A stretch of DNA of 28,445 nucleotides from F1-60-MAGs027 sp044344715 (GTDB taxonomy: Bacteria > Actinomycetota > Acidimicrobiia > Acidimicrobiales > Ilumatobacteraceae): assembly GCA_044344715.1 (NCBI GenBank), contig JBIJCI010000022.1:1-28445 (forward strand), read 5' to 3'. Under the pieces are notes generated by a model, which saw only the letters and a program-made list of their open reading frames with translations, did no database searches and was not told the origin of the DNA. Both the position numbers and the translations under genes were made by a program. Within the stretch, counting starts at the first letter, position 1. The number at the start of each line of letters is the position of its first letter. Below are positions 6,750 to 15,271 of this stretch, in pieces.

Positions 6750-8476
6750 TGGCTTTCGCGGGTGACTTTCGAGCCACTCGAACCAACCAGAAAATCGAGG
6801 TCGCAGCCGGTGTCGGCCTGCATCACGTGGTCGATGTACAGGCGCGACCAACCGCGAGTGGCGATGGGCTCCGGTTCGCGCCACTGACTGCGGCGTCGCG
6901 CAAGCTCGTCGTCGGACACGTGGAGGGTGAGAGAGCGTGAGGGTACGTCGAGCGTGATGCTGTCGCCCGTTCGTACCAACGCGAGCGGCCCACCGGCCGT
7001 CGACTCGGGCGCCACGTGCAGGACCGTGGTGCCGAACGCCGTCCCGCTCATGCGTGCGTCGCTGATTCGAACCATGTCACGCACGCCCGCCTTCAGCATC
7101 TTCTCCGGCAGCGGCATGTTGCCGACTTCGGGCATCCCCGGGTAACCGCGCGGACCACACCCGCGGAGAACCAGCACCGTTTCCGGGGTGACGTCGAGTG
7201 CCGGATCGTCGATCCTCGCCTTGAAGTCCTCGATCGAATCGAACACCAGTGCCGGCCCGGTATGCACGAGCAACCCGGGGGATGCCGCCGACGGCTTCAC
7301 CACCGCACCCTGGGGGCACAGATTGCCCCGCAGCACGGCAATGCCGGCTTCGGCGATGATCGGCTCGTCGAGTGAACGGATCATCGTCGGGTCACTGGTG
7401 TTGCGGCCCTGCCACGATTCACGAATCGGTCGACCCGTAACGGCGAGCGCATCGCCGTCCAGGAGCGGGGCGACTTCGGCCATGAGCGCCGGGATTCCGC
7501 CGGCCTCGAAGAAGTCGTCCATCAGGCGGTTGCCCGCGGGCATGATGTCGACCAACAACGGCAGCCGCGATCCGATCCGGTCGAAGTCATCCAACGTGAG
7601 CGGCACACCGACCCGGCCTGCGATCGCCAACAGGTGGATGACGGCGTTGGTTGAGCCGCCGATCAGGGAGAGCACCTTTATGGCGTTCTCGAATGCCCGT
7701 CGTGTCATCACCAGGCTCGGGCGCAGGTCTTCATTCACCATCTGCACGATCCGCCGCCCCGTCAAGTGCGCCAACTGCTTTCGACGCGTATCGGGCGCCG
7801 GTATCGCCGCGCTCTGCGGCAACGTCATTCCCAGAACCTCCGCCATCGATGCCATGGTCGAGGCGGTGCCCATCGGGTTGCAGTGCCCCGCGCTCCGCGT
7901 CATCGACGATTCGGTGGCGACGAACTCCTCGGGGCTCATCCTCCCCGCCCGCACCTCCTCGCTCATGCGCCACATGTCCGTGGCCGATCCGAGCGGCTCC
8001 CCACGGTGCCGTCCGGTCAACATCGGTCCACCGGTGAGCATGATTGCCGGCAGGTCAACCGATGCGGCACCCATCAGCATCGCCGGCGTGGTCTTGTCGC
8101 AGCCCGAGAGCAGCACCACACCATCGATCGGATTGCAGCGAATCGATTCCTCTACGTCCATCGACATGAGATTGCGCAGCAGTGCGGCGGTTGGCTGGAT
8201 CTGCGTTTCTCCGAGCGACGTAACGGGAAACTCAAGTGGCACTCCGCCGGCTTCCCACACTCCGCGCTTGACGAACTCCGCGAGTTCATCCAAGTGTTGG
8301 TTGCACGGCGTCAAGTCGGATGCCGAGTTGCAGATTCCGATCATCGGCTTGCCCGTGAAGGCGTCGTCGGGAAGTCCCCGCTTCATCCAGCTCCGGTGGA
8401 TGTAGTTGTCCCGACTCGACCCGCCGTACCAGTGGCGCGTGCGCAGGGAGACCGGCGTATCCGGGGGCTTGGTCAT
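6746..8476 (-). CDS. IlvD/Edd-family dehydratase, probable sugar-acid (aldonate) dehydratase
   Basis: This 576-residue Fe-S dehydratase removes water from a 2,3-dihydroxy acid to give a 2-keto-3-deoxy acid. Cys58 (LTPCNQH), Cys126 (SGCDKTTP) and Cys199 (AGHCNPMG) are at almost exactly the positions of the cluster ligands in L-arabinonate dehydratase. Lys128 is the expected modified metal-site lysine. The catalytic Ser/Thr block ISDARMSGTAFG (Ser477, Thr479) is present. The opening RHWYGGSSRDNYIHRSW and the neighbours (lactonase, mannonate dehydratase, dehydrogenases) favour a sugar acid over the branched-chain amino-acid substrate of IlvD. ATG 8476 overlaps the M81 stop as ATGA; the frame is open upstream but runs antiphase through that gene. 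Substrate (arabinonate, xylonate, galactonate or fuconate) is undetermined. Confidence 0.87.
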   Translation of the reverse strand: MTKPPDTPVSLRTRHWYGGSSRDNYIHRSWMKRGLPDDAFTGKPMIGICNSASDLTPCNQHLDELAEFVKRGVWEAGGVPLEFPVTSLGETQIQPTAALLRNLMSMDVEESIRCNPIDGVVLLSGCDKTTPAMLMGAASVDLPAIMLTGGPMLTGRHRGEPLGSATDMWRMSEEVRAGRMSPEEFVATESSMTRSAGHCNPMGTASTMASMAEVLGMTLPQSAAIPAPDTRRKQLAHLTGRRIVQMVNEDLRPSLVMTRRAFENAIKVLSLIGGSTNAVIHLLAIAGRVGVPLTLDDFDRIGSRLPLLVDIMPAGNRLMDDFFEAGGIPALMAEVAPLLDGDALAVTGRPIRESWQGRNTSDPTMIRSLDEPIIAEAGIAVLRGNLCPQGAVVKPSAASPGLLVHTGPALVFDSIEDFKARIDDPALDVTPETVLVLRGCGPRGYPGMPEVGNMPLPEKMLKAGVRDMVRISDARMSGTAFGTTVLHVAPESTAGGPLALVRTGDSITLDVPSRSLTLHVSDDELARRRSQWREPEPIATRGWSRLYIDHVMQADTGCDLDFLVGSSGSKVTRESH

Positions 8477-9951
8477 GACCGCCAGTCTTCCACCGCATCC
8501 AACGGATACATCGGCCGCGGAATCCGGCTCCACGGCAGCGAGTGCACGTCCGACTGTGTCGGGCCGGGTGTCGCCACGCGGACGAACTCCGTGGTTATCT
8601 CGCGCATGTACTGGAAGTTGGAGGCGGTCTTCATCACGATCATCTTGTAGTCGGCGGGCTCGACACCGAGGTGGCGGTACACCCCCGGATGGATGCCCCC
8701 GACACCCGAGGTTTCGGTGACGAGCATGGTCACGTTCCCGGCTTCCATCACCACCGCCTGGCCCATGTCCACCGAGCCCTGCGGAAGACCGGACAGCGAG
8801 ACGGAACCCGAACGCTTGGCTTTCACCACGGCCGTCACGGGGACTGGGGCGTAGAACGAATTCGCCCATCCACCCAACTGCACGGTGACCGTGGCGCCGA
8901 TCTCGGCTGCCTCCAGCTCGCGTGCAACCTTCGGGTCGGTAACCGGGACGAGCGCCCGATGCGTCAGCTTCGTCGCGAGCAACTCTCGAAGAATCACGGT
9001 GCTGTCACCGGTGGAGCCTCCCAACACCGAATCTCCGGTGTCACTCAACAGCACCGCACCGCGCGATGCGTCATCGGCGAATGCAATGGCGCGATCCACC
9101 GGAAGATTGTCGAGCTTCATGAATCGCTCGCGCATCGACCACGCATGGTCGGCCAACTCGTCGGCCATTCGTTCCGCGGCGGCGGTGTCGTTGTTGGTGA
9201 CCACGACGACCGACCAACCCGCTTCCTCGACATCGAGCCATGGCTGCATCGGGAACAGCGAGATGGTGAGTGCGGATCCCTCCGACTCCATCCGTCGTGC
9301 GTGATCGAACCACTCCTTCATCGGACCGCTGGCCGTGAGGAACTGTTCCTGGTGGGTGATCATTGGCAGCTTCCGCCACACCATCGTCGGCGTGACCTCA
9401 CCGGCGAAGACGCGAAGGGCGATCGACGTGAGGTCGCGGCCCGTCTCGAACGGGTCGTGCGGCTGGGTGCGGAACGCCATCAACACGTCGGTGTTCGCCA
9501 TCATCTTGGTGGTCACGTTTGCGTGGTGATCGAGCATCAGTGCCAGCGGAACTCCCGTGCCGATCTCCGCGCGAACCGCGGCGAGCAGTTCGCCCTCGAC
9601 ATCGTCGAAACCCGCCGCGGAAGCTGCACCGTGCAGGAACATGATGACGCCATCGAGCCGACCCAATCGGCGAAGATGGCCGACGATCTTGTCGCTCAGC
9701 GTGGAGAGCGTGTCGGCGGTGAGGCGTCCGCCGGACTGCGCATCGGCACGGATGATCGGTAGGACTTCAACGTCCTTGCCGCTGGTGCGAACGGCGTCGA
9801 TACAGCCGGCGATGGGGCCCGCTGGGTCCACACGTTCGAGAACGGCCGGCCCCTCGAGTAACGCAACGTTCCGGAAACCCTCGAGGGTCGTCGGCACCGG
9901 ATTGAAGGTGTCGGTCTCCTGCATCACGTGGATGAACGCGACGCGCATCAT
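8473..9951 (-). CDS. M81-family metallopeptidase, MlrC (microcystinase C)-like
   Basis: This is a 492-residue protein of the MlrC/M81 family, zinc enzymes first known from microcystin breakdown but widespread in catabolic clusters of unknown substrate. Glu12 (QETDTFNP), His107 (FLHGAAS), Asp141 and His143 (MLDHHANVT) and His165 (QPHDPFETG) are visible. The spacings between the last four (34, 2 and 22 residues) equal those I recall for the MlrC metal site. The C-terminal domain contains GGIHPGVYRHLGVEPADYKMIVMKTASN, characteristic of the family. Two adjacent ATGs at 9951 and 9948 are possible starts and neither has a strong ribosome-binding site. It is the third gene of a four-gene operon and overlaps the dehydratase by 4 bp. 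It probably cleaves an amide or small cyclic/peptidic compound; the substrate is unknown. Confidence 0.84.
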   Translation of the reverse strand: MMRVAFIHVMQETDTFNPVPTTLEGFRNVALLEGPAVLERVDPAGPIAGCIDAVRTSGKDVEVLPIIRADAQSGGRLTADTLSTLSDKIVGHLRRLGRLDGVIMFLHGAASAAGFDDVEGELLAAVRAEIGTGVPLALMLDHHANVTTKMMANTDVLMAFRTQPHDPFETGRDLTSIALRVFAGEVTPTMVWRKLPMITHQEQFLTASGPMKEWFDHARRMESEGSALTISLFPMQPWLDVEEAGWSVVVVTNNDTAAAERMADELADHAWSMRERFMKLDNLPVDRAIAFADDASRGAVLLSDTGDSVLGGSTGDSTVILRELLATKLTHRALVPVTDPKVARELEAAEIGATVTVQLGGWANSFYAPVPVTAVVKAKRSGSVSLSGLPQGSVDMGQAVVMEAGNVTMLVTETSGVGGIHPGVYRHLGVEPADYKMIVMKTASNFQYMREITTEFVRVATPGPTQSDVHSLPWSRIPRPMYPLDAVEDWRS

Positions 9952-9996
9952 GTGGTTGACCGAGCCGCCCGATTCACCGTGTCGTCGACCGATGGT

Positions 9997-10788
9997 CTAG
10001 TAGTGGATCCAGCCACCGTCGACGTTGACGACCTGACCCGACACGAAGCTGCTGTCATCGGACGCGAGATAGAGGAACGTTCCGGCGAGATCGTCGGCGA
10101 ATCCGCGACGCGGCAGACACTGGCGTTCCGCCGACAGCTTCTTCAGCTCTTCTTCGTCGAACCCGAGGGCAATCTCCTGTTCGGTACGGATTGCACCCGG
10201 CATGACGGAGTTGACCCTGATGCCGTCCTTGCCGACCTCACGGGCCAATGCGCGGGTGAAACCGATCAACGCAGCCTTGGAACTCACGTAATCGAGGAGT
10301 CCGGCCATTCCCAACTCGACGGTCACGCTGGTGACCGTGATGATGTTGCCGCCCTTGCGGCGCAACATTCCCGGATAGCAGGCCTTCGCGCAGAGGAATG
10401 CTCCGCGAACGTTGACGGCCTGGGTGTAGTCCCACTGCTTGATCGAGATCTCATGCCACGGAACTCGCACGCCGTATGCCGCGTTGGTGACGAGGATGTC
10501 GACATCGCCGAACTCACGGCGTGCCGCCTCGACCATCTCGGCCACCTGCTCCTCGGAGGAGATGTCAGCCGGTACCTTCACCGCCGACCCGCCGTCGGCC
10601 CGAATGGCATCGACGACGCCGTCGGCAAGTTTGCTCATCTTGTCGTCGGGATACGTGTTCACCACGACGGATGCACCCTCGCTGGCGAACAGCTTCGCAA
10701 CCGAGGCGCCGATGCCCCACGAGGCGCCGGTCACCAACGCGACTCGACCGGCGAGCTTCCCGCCGGCCGCACCCTCCGGTGGCGTCAC
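9997..10788 (-). CDS. SDR-family oxidoreductase
   Basis: This 263-residue classical short-chain dehydrogenase/reductase has the nucleotide loop TGASWGIG (20-27) and TNAAYG (101-106) in place of NNAG. The catalytic Ser154 and the YVSSK pair (Tyr167, Lys171) are present, and the usual C-terminus DDSSFVSGQVVNVDGGW is intact. No acidic residue follows the second strand (VVVNTYPDD), which leaves the NAD/NADP choice open. GTG 10788 overlaps the preceding SDR stop as GTGA, so the two SDRs are translationally coupled. A 45-bp gap separates it from the M81 gene. A role in oxidising a sugar or hydroxy-acid intermediate is inferred from the operon. Confidence 0.86.
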   Translation of the reverse strand: MTPPEGAAGGKLAGRVALVTGASWGIGASVAKLFASEGASVVVNTYPDDKMSKLADGVVDAIRADGGSAVKVPADISSEEQVAEMVEAARREFGDVDILVTNAAYGVRVPWHEISIKQWDYTQAVNVRGAFLCAKACYPGMLRRKGGNIITVTSVTVELGMAGLLDYVSSKAALIGFTRALAREVGKDGIRVNSVMPGAIRTEQEIALGFDEEELKKLSAERQCLPRRGFADDLAGTFLYLASDDSSFVSGQVVNVDGGWIHY

Positions 10789-11555
10789 CAGACGCTCCAA
10801 CCACCGTCGACGATGAGGTTGGTCCCGTGCACGAACGATGATCCTTCCGAGGCGAGGAACACCGTGGCGGCCACGTAGTCCTCCGGCTGACTGTTGCGAC
10901 CAACCGGTGTCTGGTCGGCAAGGTGCTTCCACAGTTCTGGCTCGCCGTCGGGTGTGTCCATCCAGGTGATCATCCCCGGGCTGAGCGTGTTGATCGTGAC
11001 ACCCGTCCGACCGATCTGGCAGGCGAGGTAGTTGGTCAACCCGATCAATCCGTGCTTGGCCGCGGTGTAGGCCCCTGCGCCGGCGTTCTTGCCCGTGTTG
11101 TTCGGATTCTGTCCGATCGATCCGTAGATCGACGAGATGTTGATGATGCGTCCCCACTTCTTGGCAGCCATCTTCGGAATGAAGAGGCGGCACAACCGCT
11201 CCGAGGCGATGACATTGATCTCGTAGGTGTCGCGCCACTCCTGCGTGGTTTGCTGACCCCATGGCTTGGAATGTGGGTCACCACCTGCGTTGTTCACGAC
11301 GATGTCGACGTGTTCGGGCATCTTGTCGAGTTCCTCGTAGAGGGCATCCGAGGTCAGGTCACCGACGATGTAGCGGTGCGGCGCCCCGAGGCTGGCGAAG
11401 GTCTCGCGCAGCTTTGCCTCACTGCGCGCCACACCAATCACCGTTGCACCGTGGGCGGCAAGCCCGTGCACGAGACCGCGCCCCAGTCCGTAGCCGCCAC
11501 CGGTAACCAGAGCAGTATGTCCGGTCAGATCGAACAGATTCTTCTTCGTGGCCAT
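10785..11555 (-). CDS. SDR-family oxidoreductase, first gene of catabolic operon
   Basis: A 256-residue classical SDR. The cofactor loop is TGGGYGLG (18-25), NNAGG is at 88-92, catalytic Ser141/142 lies in NISSIYG, and YTAAK gives Tyr163 and Lys167. It resembles gluconate/2-keto-3-deoxy-acid dehydrogenases in general layout, but the substrate cannot be read directly. ATG 11555 has a strong AGGAGG ribosome-binding site and is the promoter-proximal gene of the SDR-SDR-M81-dehydratase operon. It is divergent from the first Dpp-type importer with a 162-bp shared control region. An insertion around residues 146-160 (IGQNPNNTGKNAGAG) before the catalytic Tyr is longer than in its partner SDR. Confidence 0.87.
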   Translation of the reverse strand: MATKKNLFDLTGHTALVTGGGYGLGRGLVHGLAAHGATVIGVARSEAKLRETFASLGAPHRYIVGDLTSDALYEELDKMPEHVDIVVNNAGGDPHSKPWGQQTTQEWRDTYEINVIASERLCRLFIPKMAAKKWGRIINISSIYGSIGQNPNNTGKNAGAGAYTAAKHGLIGLTNYLACQIGRTGVTINTLSPGMITWMDTPDGEPELWKHLADQTPVGRNSQPEDYVAATVFLASEGSSFVHGTNLIVDGGWSVW

Positions 11556-11658
11556 GAGTAGTCCTCCTACTATTTATTGACACGACAATCGTTGATTTTC
11601 TGCACCCCAACAACACCCGGGCTGCTCGTCTATCACCTCAAAAATGTTTCGGTGACAT

Positions 11659-11686
11659 TTGTAACAACGGACAAAAATACTATACA
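11659..11686 (+). promoter_or_regulatory. predicted promoter of importer I
   Basis: TTGTAA (11659-11664) and TATACA (11681-11686) are 16 bp apart, with TACTAT at 11678 as an alternative -10. The region is unusually A/T-rich for this window. The leader to ATG 11718 would be about 25 nt and ends in AAAGGGGGG. An imperfect dyad (GGTGAC at 11651, GTAAC at 11661) lies across the -35 and could be an operator. Confidence 0.45.
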
Positions 11687-11717
11687 GTTACGGCCAAGTC
11701 CTTTCAAAGGGGGGAAC

Positions 11718-13310
11718 ATGAAACCAATGCGAAAAGCCCGTACATCGGGGCGTCGTGGCATTGCTTTCGCACTCGTTGCAGCACTCGCTGTAGCAGCGTG
11801 CGGCGGCAACGATGACGCAAGCGAATCAGCCGACGATTCCACGACAGAGGAAACGACGGCTCCCGAAGCAACGGGAGAAACGAAGACCACACTGACGATC
11901 ATCACGCCGCAGGAGCCGGCCAGCTGGAACTACTACGAAGTTGCAGCCAACGCCCTGCGAGTGCCGACCTTCAAGAACGTCCAGGAAACCGTCGTGGAGT
12001 TGAATCCGGACGGCACCATTACTCCAATGCTCGCCGAATCGTGGGAGATCAGTGCAGACGGCCTCGTCTACACCTTCGCGATTCGTCAGGGTGTGAAGTT
12101 CCATGATGGTTCCGACCTCGACTCGGCCGACGTGAAGTACTCGATGGAGATCAACGCCAAGTCGCCGAACAGCAAACTCAGCGCCGCCCACATCAACGTG
12201 GCGAGCGTCGAAGCGCCCGATGCCAACACCGTTGTCATCACGCTGAAGCAAGTGAGCTCGACGTTCCTCAAGGAACTCGGTATGTCGGCTGGTTACGTCG
12301 TTCCGGAGAACTTCCTCACCGACAGCGACCCCAACACCACGATGATCGGTACCGGTCCGTTCGTGTTCGGCGAGTACCTCCCCGACACGAGCCTGACCAT
12401 GACCCGTTTCGCGGACTACTGGGGCGAGCTGCCCTTCTTCGAGACGCTGGACTGGCGCTTCATTGACGACGAGACGGCGTCACTCAACGGCATGCTGGCC
12501 GGCGAGTACGACCTGAACGTTGCGGTGCTCGCAGAGGGCCTTGAGCGAGTTGACTCGTTCGAGACCGACTCGAACTTCACGGTCATCCTCCAGGGTTCGA
12601 CCGAGAACTCGTACATGTGGCTCAACGTCAACGACAAGCGATTCCAGGACATCCGCGTACGTCAGGCGTTCGCGCATGCGATCAACCGTGAGGAAGCCAT
12701 TGCCGTGTACAACGGCGATGCCCGCCCCACCTGCTTGATGGTGATGCCGGACTCCGAGCCGTACAACAGCGACTACTGCCCGTACCCGTATGATCCGGCC
12801 AAGTCCAAGGCCCTCCTCGCGGAGGCAGGCTTCCCGAACGGTATTGAGGTCGACTACCCATTCGTGACGGTTGCCTCGCACCCGTTCACCATGGAAGTCC
12901 TCACCCAGCAGCTCGCTGCTGGCGGCATCACGGTGAAGAGCCGTGGTGAAGACCTCACCACCTGGTTGGACAAGACCTGGACCAAGGGCAACTACGGCAT
13001 GAGCGAAATCCGCGACTCCGCCAGCATCCTGCAGTTCGGCTGCAAGGGTGGACGTGAGCCGTTGGGCAAGAGCTCGAGCCTGTGCATCCCGGAGTTCGAG
13101 GAGAAGTTGGCCAAGGCCGATGCCTACCTCAGCTACGACGAGCACCTCGCCGCAATGAGCGACCTTGCGAAGACCTTCGCCGACCTGGCGTGGGTGAACG
13201 CAATCGCTGCCGTGCAGGTTCCGATGATCACGAGGGCCGACCTGACGGGTATTCCCGCGGTCCGCGTGAACGACGGTGTCGACTTGCGCAAGGCACGTTG
13301 GGGTAACTAA
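11718..13310 (+). CDS. ABC transporter substrate-binding lipoprotein, family 5 (importer I)
   Basis: This 530-residue extracytoplasmic solute-binding protein belongs to the Dpp/Opp (SBP_bac_5) family. The Sec-type signal ends in LAVAAC (Cys28), followed by an Asp/Ser/Thr/Glu-rich linker to about residue 55. Family landmarks include LAESWEISADGLVYTFAIRQGVKFHDG and the later LNVNDKRFQDIRVRQAFAHAINRE. ATG 11718 is chosen for the adjacent AAAGGGGGG; the frame is open further upstream but only through non-coding A/T-rich DNA. It is the first gene of a five-gene importer and is followed by two strong hairpins before the permeases. The family carries peptides, nickel, opines, oligosaccharides and sugar acids, so the ligand is not given by sequence. 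Confidence 0.9.
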   Translation: MKPMRKARTSGRRGIAFALVAALAVAACGGNDDASESADDSTTEETTAPEATGETKTTLTIITPQEPASWNYYEVAANALRVPTFKNVQETVVELNPDGTITPMLAESWEISADGLVYTFAIRQGVKFHDGSDLDSADVKYSMEINAKSPNSKLSAAHINVASVEAPDANTVVITLKQVSSTFLKELGMSAGYVVPENFLTDSDPNTTMIGTGPFVFGEYLPDTSLTMTRFADYWGELPFFETLDWRFIDDETASLNGMLAGEYDLNVAVLAEGLERVDSFETDSNFTVILQGSTENSYMWLNVNDKRFQDIRVRQAFAHAINREEAIAVYNGDARPTCLMVMPDSEPYNSDYCPYPYDPAKSKALLAEAGFPNGIEVDYPFVTVASHPFTMEVLTQQLAAGGITVKSRGEDLTTWLDKTWTKGNYGMSEIRDSASILQFGCKGGREPLGKSSSLCIPEFEEKLAKADAYLSYDEHLAAMSDLAKTFADLAWVNAIAAVQVPMITRADLTGIPAVRVNDGVDLRKARWGN

Positions 13311-13317
13311 CTGAAAC

Positions 13318-13353
13318 GTTTGGTGGTTCGGCAAGGTTGCCGAACCACCAAAC
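13318..13353 (+). terminator. strong intercistronic hairpin 1
   Basis: GTTTGGTGGTTCGGCA (13318-13333) pairs perfectly with TGCCGAACCACCAAAC (13338-13353) across a 4-nt loop AGGT. The 16-bp stem begins 8 bases after the binding-protein stop. No U-tract follows, so it looks more like a 3'-end protecting structure for the binding-protein message than a complete terminator. Confidence 0.7.
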
Positions 13354-13360
13354 ACGGTTT

Positions 13361-13400
13361 ACGACCGTCCGGCGGTTGCGTACCGTCGGACGGTCGTTTA
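13361..13400 (+). terminator. intercistronic hairpin 2, likely partial rho-independent terminator
   Basis: ACGACCGTCCGGCGGT (13361-13376) pairs with ACCGTCGGACGGTCGT (13382-13397) with one G-U pair and a 5-nt loop. It is followed by a short U-rich TTTACTTT run. It lies 32 nt before the permease start. Partial termination here would lower permease/ATPase expression relative to the binding protein. Confidence 0.7.
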
Positions 13401-13428
13401 CTTTCTAGGAGTACACGGAGGGGTCCAC

Positions 13429-14388
13429 ATGCTGAAGCACATTCTTCGCTCTCTCTTTACGTTGATATTCACTGCCCTCGTGGGCTCGATCGCGGTGTTC
13501 GTCCTTCTCCGTCAGCTCGGCGGCGACATCGTCACGGTGTTCCTCGGTCGCGATGCCGCACCCATCGATGTCTCGTACATGCGCGAGGAACTCGGCCTGA
13601 ACGAGCCGCTCGTCATGCAGTACCTCAACTGGCTCGGTGGCATCGTCACCGGTGACCTCGGCAAGTCGTACGGCATGGGCTACGACATCTTCGATGAAAT
13701 GGTTCGCCGCCTCGGTCCGACCCTCATGCTCACGCTCGGCGGACTGATCGTCTCCGTTCCTCTCTCGCTCGTTCTCGGTACGTACTCCGCGATCAACTCC
13801 AAGAAGTTGCGCAGCGGATTCGTGGACGTGTTCACCCAGGTCGGCATCGCCATCCCGGCGTTCTGGGGTGGTTTGCTCTTCGTTCTCGTGTTCGCCGTTC
13901 GTCTCGGCTGGCTACCCACGGGCGGGTACGTCTCGTTCTTCGACGATCCCCTTCAAGCACTCCGCTCGGCGATCCTTCCCGTGTCTGCGCTCAGTCTCGG
14001 CGTCACTTCCGTGTTCACCCGCTACGTGCGCACCGCCATGCTCGACGTGATGAACGAGGATTTCATGCGTTCCGCCATGGCCCGTGGCCGCACCCGGCGC
14101 GGCGCGGCGCTGGTGCACGGCGTGCGCAACGCCTCGATTCCCCTCGTCACCGTCGCCGCGCTCCAGTTCGGGCAGCTCATCGCCGGTGCGGTGGTGATCG
14201 AGAACGTCTTCGTTCTCCCCGGAGTGGGTCGCCTGATCGTCACGGCCACCCTCGGTCGCGAAGTCGTGGTCGTTCAGTCGCTGGCCCTCGTGATCATGCT
14301 CATCATCCTCGTATTGAACTTCCTCGTAGACATCGCCTACGGGTTCCTCGATCCACGCATCCGAGACAAGGAGTCATCCGATGCCTGA
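13429..14388 (+). CDS. ABC transporter permease, DppB type (importer I)
   Basis: This 319-residue inner-membrane permease of the Dpp/Opp B class has an N-terminal transmembrane helix (about 9-28) followed by an extracytoplasmic segment with MREELGLNEPLVMQYLNWL, typical of this class. Around five further helices follow. The EAA-type cytoplasmic loop is near DFMRSAMARGRTRRGAALVHGVRNA. The conserved ending VENVFVLPGVGR-type block appears as VIENVFVLPGVGRLIV. ATG 13429 has GGAGGGG upstream. It follows two hairpins, so its level is probably set below that of the binding protein. It overlaps the next permease by 8 bp. Confidence 0.92.
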   Translation: MLKHILRSLFTLIFTALVGSIAVFVLLRQLGGDIVTVFLGRDAAPIDVSYMREELGLNEPLVMQYLNWLGGIVTGDLGKSYGMGYDIFDEMVRRLGPTLMLTLGGLIVSVPLSLVLGTYSAINSKKLRSGFVDVFTQVGIAIPAFWGGLLFVLVFAVRLGWLPTGGYVSFFDDPLQALRSAILPVSALSLGVTSVFTRYVRTAMLDVMNEDFMRSAMARGRTRRGAALVHGVRNASIPLVTVAALQFGQLIAGAVVIENVFVLPGVGRLIVTATLGREVVVVQSLALVIMLIILVLNFLVDIAYGFLDPRIRDKESSDA

Positions 14389-15271
14389 AACAACCGAGAT
14401 CATCGACGACGCACGCCCACCAAAGCTGAGCCTGTCGAAGCGACTGCGCAAGCTCCCGATCACGTTGTACCTGGGTGGCACACTCGTGTCGCTCTTCGTC
14501 CTGGTGGCGCTGGTCTCCTTCTTCTGGACCCCGTACCCGGCGAACAAACTCAACCTCACCAACCGCCTCGCCCCGCCGGGAACCCCTGGTTTCCTCTTCG
14601 GCACCGACCGTGCGGGTCGAGACGTGATCACCGAACTCATGCTCGGCGCGCGCAACTCGCTCTACGTGAGCGTGGTCTCCACCATCGTCGCCATGTTCCT
14701 CGGCTCGTTGATTGGCCTCTCCATTGCAGGCTCGCGCCGCACGCTGCAGGGACCGTTCACCCGCCTCGTCGATGCCGGCCTCGCCCTCCCCGGAATCCTC
14801 ACGGCACTCGTGCTGGCGGCCAAGCTCGGACCTGGTAACACCACGGCAACCCTCGCCATCATCACCTGGCAGGTACCCGTCGCAGCACGTGTCACCATCG
14901 GACCTGCTCGCCAGATTCTCGCCCTCGACTACGTGGAAGCCGCCTACGGGTACGGCCGAACCAAGGCCTACGTCCTGCGCCGCCACGTGCTGCCGAACAT
15001 CAGCCCACTCCTCATCGTGCTCGGCTCGGTGATGTTCGCGGCGGCAATCCTCATCGAGGCGGCCCTGGCATTCCTCAGCGTCGGTGTGCAACCCCCCACG
15101 TCGTCGTGGGGTCGCTTCCTCAACGAGACACAGTCACTGCTCGAGGCAGCGCCGTACCTCATGTTCTTCCCCGGCGTGGCAATCGTGATGACGGCGCTCG
15201 GGTTCAACCTGCTGGGCGACGGTCTGAGAACGGTGCTCGATCCACAGCAAGCACGGACGGGGCTGGCGTGA
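14381..15271 (+). CDS. ABC transporter permease, DppC type (importer I)
   Basis: The second permease of importer I has 296 residues. The DppC-class landmark FLFGTDRAGRDVITELMLGARNSL follows the first transmembrane helix. Five more helices and the EAA-like loop DYVEAAYGYGRTKAYVLRRHVLPN are visible, then FLSVGVQPPTSSWG near the C-terminus, also typical. AAGGAG lies 7 nt before ATG 14381. The ATG is inside the end of the previous gene, and the stop overlaps the next start (TGATG), so translation is coupled on both sides. Confidence 0.92.
   Translation: MPETTEIIDDARPPKLSLSKRLRKLPITLYLGGTLVSLFVLVALVSFFWTPYPANKLNLTNRLAPPGTPGFLFGTDRAGRDVITELMLGARNSLYVSVVSTIVAMFLGSLIGLSIAGSRRTLQGPFTRLVDAGLALPGILTALVLAAKLGPGNTTATLAIITWQVPVAARVTIGPARQILALDYVEAAYGYGRTKAYVLRRHVLPNISPLLIVLGSVMFAAAILIEAALAFLSVGVQPPTSSWGRFLNETQSLLEAAPYLMFFPGVAIVMTALGFNLLGDGLRTVLDPQQARTGLA

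Noticed and set aside
7188..9762. Long plus-strand open frames opposite the dehydratase and M81 genes (7188-8405, 8542-9762)
   Set aside because: Low-complexity shadow translations; the minus-strand frames contain complete catalytic motifs.
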